Below, in pieces: positions 60,501-64,000 of a stretch of DNA of 64,000 nt. The first letter of the stretch is position 1, and each line of letters opens with the position of its first letter. The notes beneath the pieces were generated by a model. The model was not told where the DNA came from. It was given only the letters and a program-made list of their open reading frames with translations, and made no database searches. The position numbers were made by a program, and so were the translations under genes. This stretch comes from Strix aluco (taxonomy: Eukaryota > Chordata > Aves > Strigiformes > Strigidae). The stretch spans positions 19,842,180-19,906,179 of the forward strand of contig NC_133932.1 of assembly GCF_031877795.1 (NCBI RefSeq). The letters are read 5' to 3'.

Positions 60501-61890
60501 CGTAAGAGACAGGGTTGCTTATCAGAAGAGCAGTACCAGGGAAAGTACCCTAGCTAAGTGGCAAAGGATTAATAGAGGCAATGCAGACAGAACTATAAAA
60601 TTCTGCTTTCTCTCAAAAAAATACCACTTTTTTTTACCTGTAAGACACATTCTCTGCATTGGTTTACATGCTCACAGAGCACTCACTAACTCATGGGGTT
60701 AATTCACAGATGATAAAAAAAAAAAAATGCATAGTGTGAGATAGGCCTGAGCCCCCAAAGTCTGAAACTAAACTTTATTGATAAAGTGCAGCAGTTTTCA
60801 CATCCAGGGGCTCCTCCCTATCACCATCTAACTGATTGCTCCTGCAGACTTATCAGCTACCCAGTACAGAATTAATTCCAGTTGCTGTAGTCAAAATAAA
60901 TGTGGCTTCCACTCAGTCTGGATCCAGTAGGGAGAGCTGACATCTGGTGGTGGGGTTTGAAGTCCAGCGATTGTGCTGATTGCATTTGATATCTTTCTCA
61001 TTGCAAAAGACTAATTCTTTTCTTCCCGTATAGCATCCATGAACATAGCTCTTTATGCTGGCATCATTGGTGGAGCTGTTGCTGCAATTATAGTTATTGG
61101 TATTTTAGCCTATTGCTGCTGCTGTCGGGCAGACAAGGACACGGACTATGAGATGACGTAAGTACCTTCCTCTAGAAAAGCGAATGGAACATATCAAGGG
61201 TTCACGTTCTCCCTCTGGCAACATATGTAGTGGAAAGCATGGGAGTAAAAAGAAATCAAGGAAAGCGTGCACTGCTTTCCCTTTACAGTTTCCACCCTAG
61301 TGGCTCCCATCTCTTCTCACAGAATATGCCCAGTATTACCAACCACCTCTGTGGTCTCTGGGGTAGAACCCAAACATTCAAGCCTTGGAAGGGAATTAGT
61401 AAGCCCAAGTCAGTCAAGCATGCACAGCTACTTGATAAGCAAAGCCCAGCCTGTTTCTCATTTCTCCGAGTCCCTATAGCTGTTTCTGTCCTTGCTAGCC
61501 TAAATCACCATGAGGTATTCAGAACTGTCACTCCAAGATAGAAACCTTTTGTTTATTCTCATGATGGAAACAGACCACTGGAAGAAAAGTGGGATGAGAA
61601 AAGATATACCAGTCACCTTTTCTCTACATACATGCTATGAGGAAAAAAAAAAAAGTAGCTTACGCATCTGTTACATCACCAGCAAGACTTAATTTACCTA
61701 TTTCAGTTTGGTACACTTCCAGGTCAGCTCAGAGCAGTCTAACACAAAATCTCTTCACTAAAATTTCTAGCTGGTTTTCATTAACATCTCTACTCCTGTA
61801 CAATGTAGGGAGAGAGAAGACAGACATGAACCCTCCAAGGAGATGCCTACAAGGAACCAGAGAGCAGAGGATGATGTTGAAGATGAATGA
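51532..61890 (+). CDS. GPA33: GPA33 (cell surface A33 antigen), complete spliced CDS
   Basis: Joined exons: 51532-51580, 56238-56389, 57309-57519, 58066-58224, 60388-60501, 61034-61157, 61809-61890. They total 891 bases, giving 296 residues (human about 319). All introns are GT-AG and phases agree (1, 0, 1, 1, 1, 2). Residues 1-23 are a signal peptide ending AHA. Residues 24-137 are a V-type Ig domain with Cys in TLRCHF and TYACSV; it is split by a phase-0 intron. Residues 138-229 are a C2-type Ig domain with two extra cysteines (KPEC and KEFC), a family trait. The membrane helix is about 234-255, followed by CCCC (256-259), the likely palmitoylation site, and a short polar tail ending EDDVEDE. 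N-glycosylation sequons include NVT, NGT, NLT, NIS and NMT. GPA33 is a basolateral membrane protein of intestinal epithelium. The tail is shorter than in human. Confidence 0.95.
51581..56237 (+). other. GPA33: GPA33 intron 1
   Basis: A 4.66-kb GT-AG intron. No exon, RNA gene or repeat family recognised. Confidence 0.8.
56238..56389 (+). CDS. GPA33: GPA33 exon 2 (first half of V domain)
   Basis: The acceptor CTTCCTAG precedes 56238 and the donor is GAG|GTAAAT. It encodes the end of the signal peptide and LTVEAPAKEIQVARGKNVTL then RCHFKTQTSV, with the B-strand Cys and C-strand Trp (FVVWRKIKSE). An upstream in-frame ATG at 56153 makes a longer open frame with a hydrophobic stretch, but the acceptor, the exon 1 join and the family layout favour the spliced form. 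Confidence 0.94.
57309..57519 (+). CDS. GPA33: GPA33 exon 3 (second half of V domain)
   Basis: It encodes residues 68-137, including the VSITINAVTMEDNGTYACSV segment with the Asp and F-strand Cys of the V domain, and ends LSLFVL before donor GTAAGC. Confidence 0.96.
58066..58224 (+). CDS. GPA33: GPA33 exon 4 (first half of C2 domain)
   Basis: It encodes residues 138-190: VAPSKPECNILGTTEYGQTI then NLTCISHEGSPKPRYTWQSF. It holds the extra Cys (PEC), the B-strand Cys and the Trp. Acceptor CTTCCTTCAG, donor GAAG|GTATGA. Confidence 0.96.
58225..60387 (+). other. GPA33: GPA33 intron 4
   Basis: A 2.16-kb GT-AG intron. It contains an A21 run at 59492-59512. No exon or mobile element recognised. Confidence 0.8.
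59492..59512. repeat. Poly(A) run of 21
   Basis: An A21 tract in GPA33 intron 4; no retroelement body recognised before it. Confidence 0.9.
60388..60501 (+). CDS. GPA33: GPA33 exon 5 (second half of C2 domain)
   Basis: It encodes residues 191-228: EQITLKNISADTSGFYICTS then TNIVGKEFCNMTVSVVP. The F-strand Cys (YIC) and the partner of the extra Cys (EFC) are present. Donor GTAAGA at 60502. Confidence 0.96.
61034..61157 (+). CDS. GPA33: GPA33 exon 6 (transmembrane segment)
   Basis: It encodes PSMNIALYAGIIGGAVAAII and VIGILAYCCCCRADKDTDYE: the juxtamembrane PSMN, one membrane helix, the CCCC cluster and a start of the tail. Acceptor CCCGTATAG, donor GAC|GTAAGT. Confidence 0.96.
61809..61890 (+). 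CDS. GPA33: GPA33 exon 7 (cytoplasmic tail and stop)
   Basis: Phase 2 at the join gives T, then EREDRHEPSKEMPTRNQRAE and DDVEDE and TGA at 61888-61890. The acceptor is TACAATGTAG. The highly charged tail resembles the charged tail of mammalian A33 in character, but it is shorter. Read-through of intron 6 instead would end within about 25 codons. Confidence 0.85.
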
Positions 61891-62714
61891 AGAAGCAGGA
61901 GGCCAATGCCATCTTCAGGATTTGCTGGGGCACAGACACCACTGTAGAAAATAAATCAATCCCTCTGTCTTACTGCAAGAAGGCTTTTTTGAATAATAAA
62001 ATGAAAGCTCTGCCTTCAAGTTCTGGGAGAGACTATCCTTGTCTCACTGGAAAGAAGTGCCTACCATACAATGAGTACTAATATATAACCTCACAGCAGA
62101 AAAACACATGTGAAGCACTGTTTCACCCAGTCATCCAAAAATAAGCAGTCTTCTAAGACTTCCCACTTTCTGTAAAAAGAAGCCAAGGCAGGTCTATTTG
62201 GAGAACAGAGTTGCTGCTGTATCCCCAGATCTACAGAAGGTTTCAAGGTCACCAACTGCAAGTCATTGAGGAAGGGTGGTTTTGTTTATGGTGTTACGCA
62301 AATGTCACAGCTTACAGCATTGTCCAGTATAGAAATGATTTTATGCAGACCTAAGCAAGCTAATTTTTAAGGACATTTTATTAAATGTGTTCTTTGTATA
62401 TATTATACATACACATATAAATAAAAATATGGAAAAAAATTCACTGATGACCAATGAAAGTTGATTGGAACAACAGATGGATTTGTAACTGGCAGCTGAT
62501 TAAGATCTAGGAACAGTCTAGTAGCCTATATACTGTCAGATTCCTGAATTTATGAGTTCCAGCTCAGAGAGTTCCTAAATACTAATTTTCATTACATTAT
62601 GCTTTCCTCCAGACTGGTGGATGGGCAAGTCAGAAATAATCCATTGCTCCTGCTGCTGCTTCTGCAAAAGTGACAGTGTGAGAGCATGTACATAGCAAGT
62701 ACATCTTAAATAAA
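61891..62714 (+). terminator. GPA33: GPA33 3' UTR with several AATAAA signals
   Basis: AATAAA occurs at 61950-61955, 61995-62000, 62420-62425 and 62709-62714. The first is only 60 bases past the stop. Which is used cannot be told from sequence. Confidence 0.5.
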
Positions 62715-64000
62715 AAGAAGGAAAAAAAAAGAAAAAAGGGGGGAAAGGAGGAAAGGTACCTTTTTATTCAGTATTGTAACAATTTAATCAGAAGCACTGT
62801 ATGTGCAAGATGCATGCAAATGTGGAGAGAACTCCCATCACTAGTATCTTTGGAAGAGAATGGACTGTTTGTCCAAAAGACTGTAACTACAGTATTAAAG
62901 CTAAGAGCTGTTTGGTGGGTTTGGGGTTTTTTGTTGTTTTTTTTTTCTAAAAAAAGATATGTTCAGTAAATGACTTACACTACAATATTTATCCTTTCAA
63001 AGCTCTCTATTGCATCTTCGACTTCAGGAGTTTCAGAAACTTACTTTAATGCCTCCCACATACCCTTTACCCCCAAGTAGTTACTTTTAAATCTGTAACA
63101 AAAATCTAAAATATAACTTTAAAGAAGAACCAGCAATCCTCCTACACATGGGCAGAATTTTCTAGATTTTGAGCTATGCAAATCAGACTACCAGAATTGT
63201 TATGCTGCCTTGCTTTCCAGCTGCCTTTGTTTTACATGGTACTTAAAATATAATTATTAATTTGCACTAATAACAACTGCGAAGACCAAGAACCAGAGTT
63301 CTTGACAAAGTACATACAACCCAAATCTCTCTGGCAATGAACAACCTGAAATGCAATTCAGCAAGACATTCTGAGGACCTATTCCTGTGCTTAGTTTAGA
63401 TGCATGACAAAACATTGCAAAAATGGATGACTAAAAAAGAATTTTGCACACAGAAGCTGAAGGCAGATAAAAAACAAGGTGCATAGCTGAGAAACAGAGC
63501 TGATACGTATTTTACTCTCTTTTGTAACAAGCAAGTATAGTATGAATTATTTAATTAGCATTTTAACAAGTTTTTACTGTAAAACAAAAGCTATTTCTTT
63601 TATAAATATTCAAGTCAGCACTCTGCATTCCCTCACAAACAGCTACACCCTGGGGCTGAAGAGGGCTTCTGCTGAGGGCTAGTAGTGTGGATTCTCACAG
63701 ATTGTACCCGGGAAGGCCAGCAAAAGGACTCAACAATTATTAGAACTATTTATGGCCAGAAACTGGCTCTGGCCTCTAAACCATTTTAACAGTGTTACCT
63801 ATCCCATACTCTTCATTTTTAGGATATGTGAAGCTTAATTGCTGCTTGTCAGCCGAAGTCTTGAAGTAACATTTACACATTGGTCATTTTAAGCATAAAG
63901 AAGAATGCAGATTAGCAAATCTGCATTATCTGAAGAAGCCAGCAACAAAATACACACGAGATTACATAATGACCCCCAAAACCAAGAATTCATTTCTCTG
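62715..64000. other. Sequence downstream of GPA33
   Basis: AT-rich, no open frame of note. In the human order MAEL lies beyond GPA33, tail to tail, but I see no MAEL exon here. Confidence 0.5.

Overview
The window is vertebrate and almost certainly avian. It has spliced genes with long introns, CR1 LINE 3' ends of the bird type (a 3' end that reads 'ggactagatgat...ggtcccttccaac' followed by an ATTCTATG-like tail), an ERVL-type retrovirus remnant and one large CpG island. Three protein genes can be placed with confidence by reading exons and splice phases, and they form one synteny block: POU2F1 (minus, first coding exon only), STYXL2/DUSP27 (minus, complete) and GPA33 (plus, complete). The same three genes are neighbours on human 1q24, with the same relative orientations.

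Layout. 1-6021 is POU2F1 intron 1, running off the left edge. About 4560-6900 is a CpG island holding the POU2F1 promoter and a 64-bp first coding exon (6022-6085). About 6.9-33.4 kb is a gene-poor interval between POU2F1 and the 3' end of STYXL2. It holds an inverted LTR (about 21.06-21.72 kb), a CR1 fragment (about 22.0 kb), a broken ERVL-like provirus (22.58-24.96 kb), an old CR1 copy (30.1-31.05 kb) and an isolated Ig-like peptide before a splice donor (10.8 kb). 34.4-45.2 kb is STYXL2: five coding exons, a probable noncoding first exon, and a promoter with an overlapping TATA/MEF2 site and E-boxes. Intron 2 of the coding part carries a 160-bp TATTC/CATTC pentanucleotide array. 45.5-46.6 kb is a CR1 copy in the interval between the divergent STYXL2 and GPA33 promoters. 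51.5-61.9 kb is GPA33, seven coding exons. 62.7-64 kb shows no gene.

The genes do not form an operon or a pathway. POU2F1 is a ubiquitous octamer-binding transcription factor, STYXL2 a muscle pseudophosphatase, and GPA33 an intestinal-epithelial Ig-family surface protein. I reconstructed STYXL2 (1163 residues) and GPA33 (296 residues) from splice sites whose phases agree at every junction. I found no CRISPR array, bacterial operon, rRNA or tRNA gene, and nothing that amounts to a previously undescribed system. The most interesting items are the pentanucleotide array, the repeated POU-like motifs inside the POU2F1 CpG island, the muscle promoter architecture of STYXL2, and the orphan Ig-like exon candidate.
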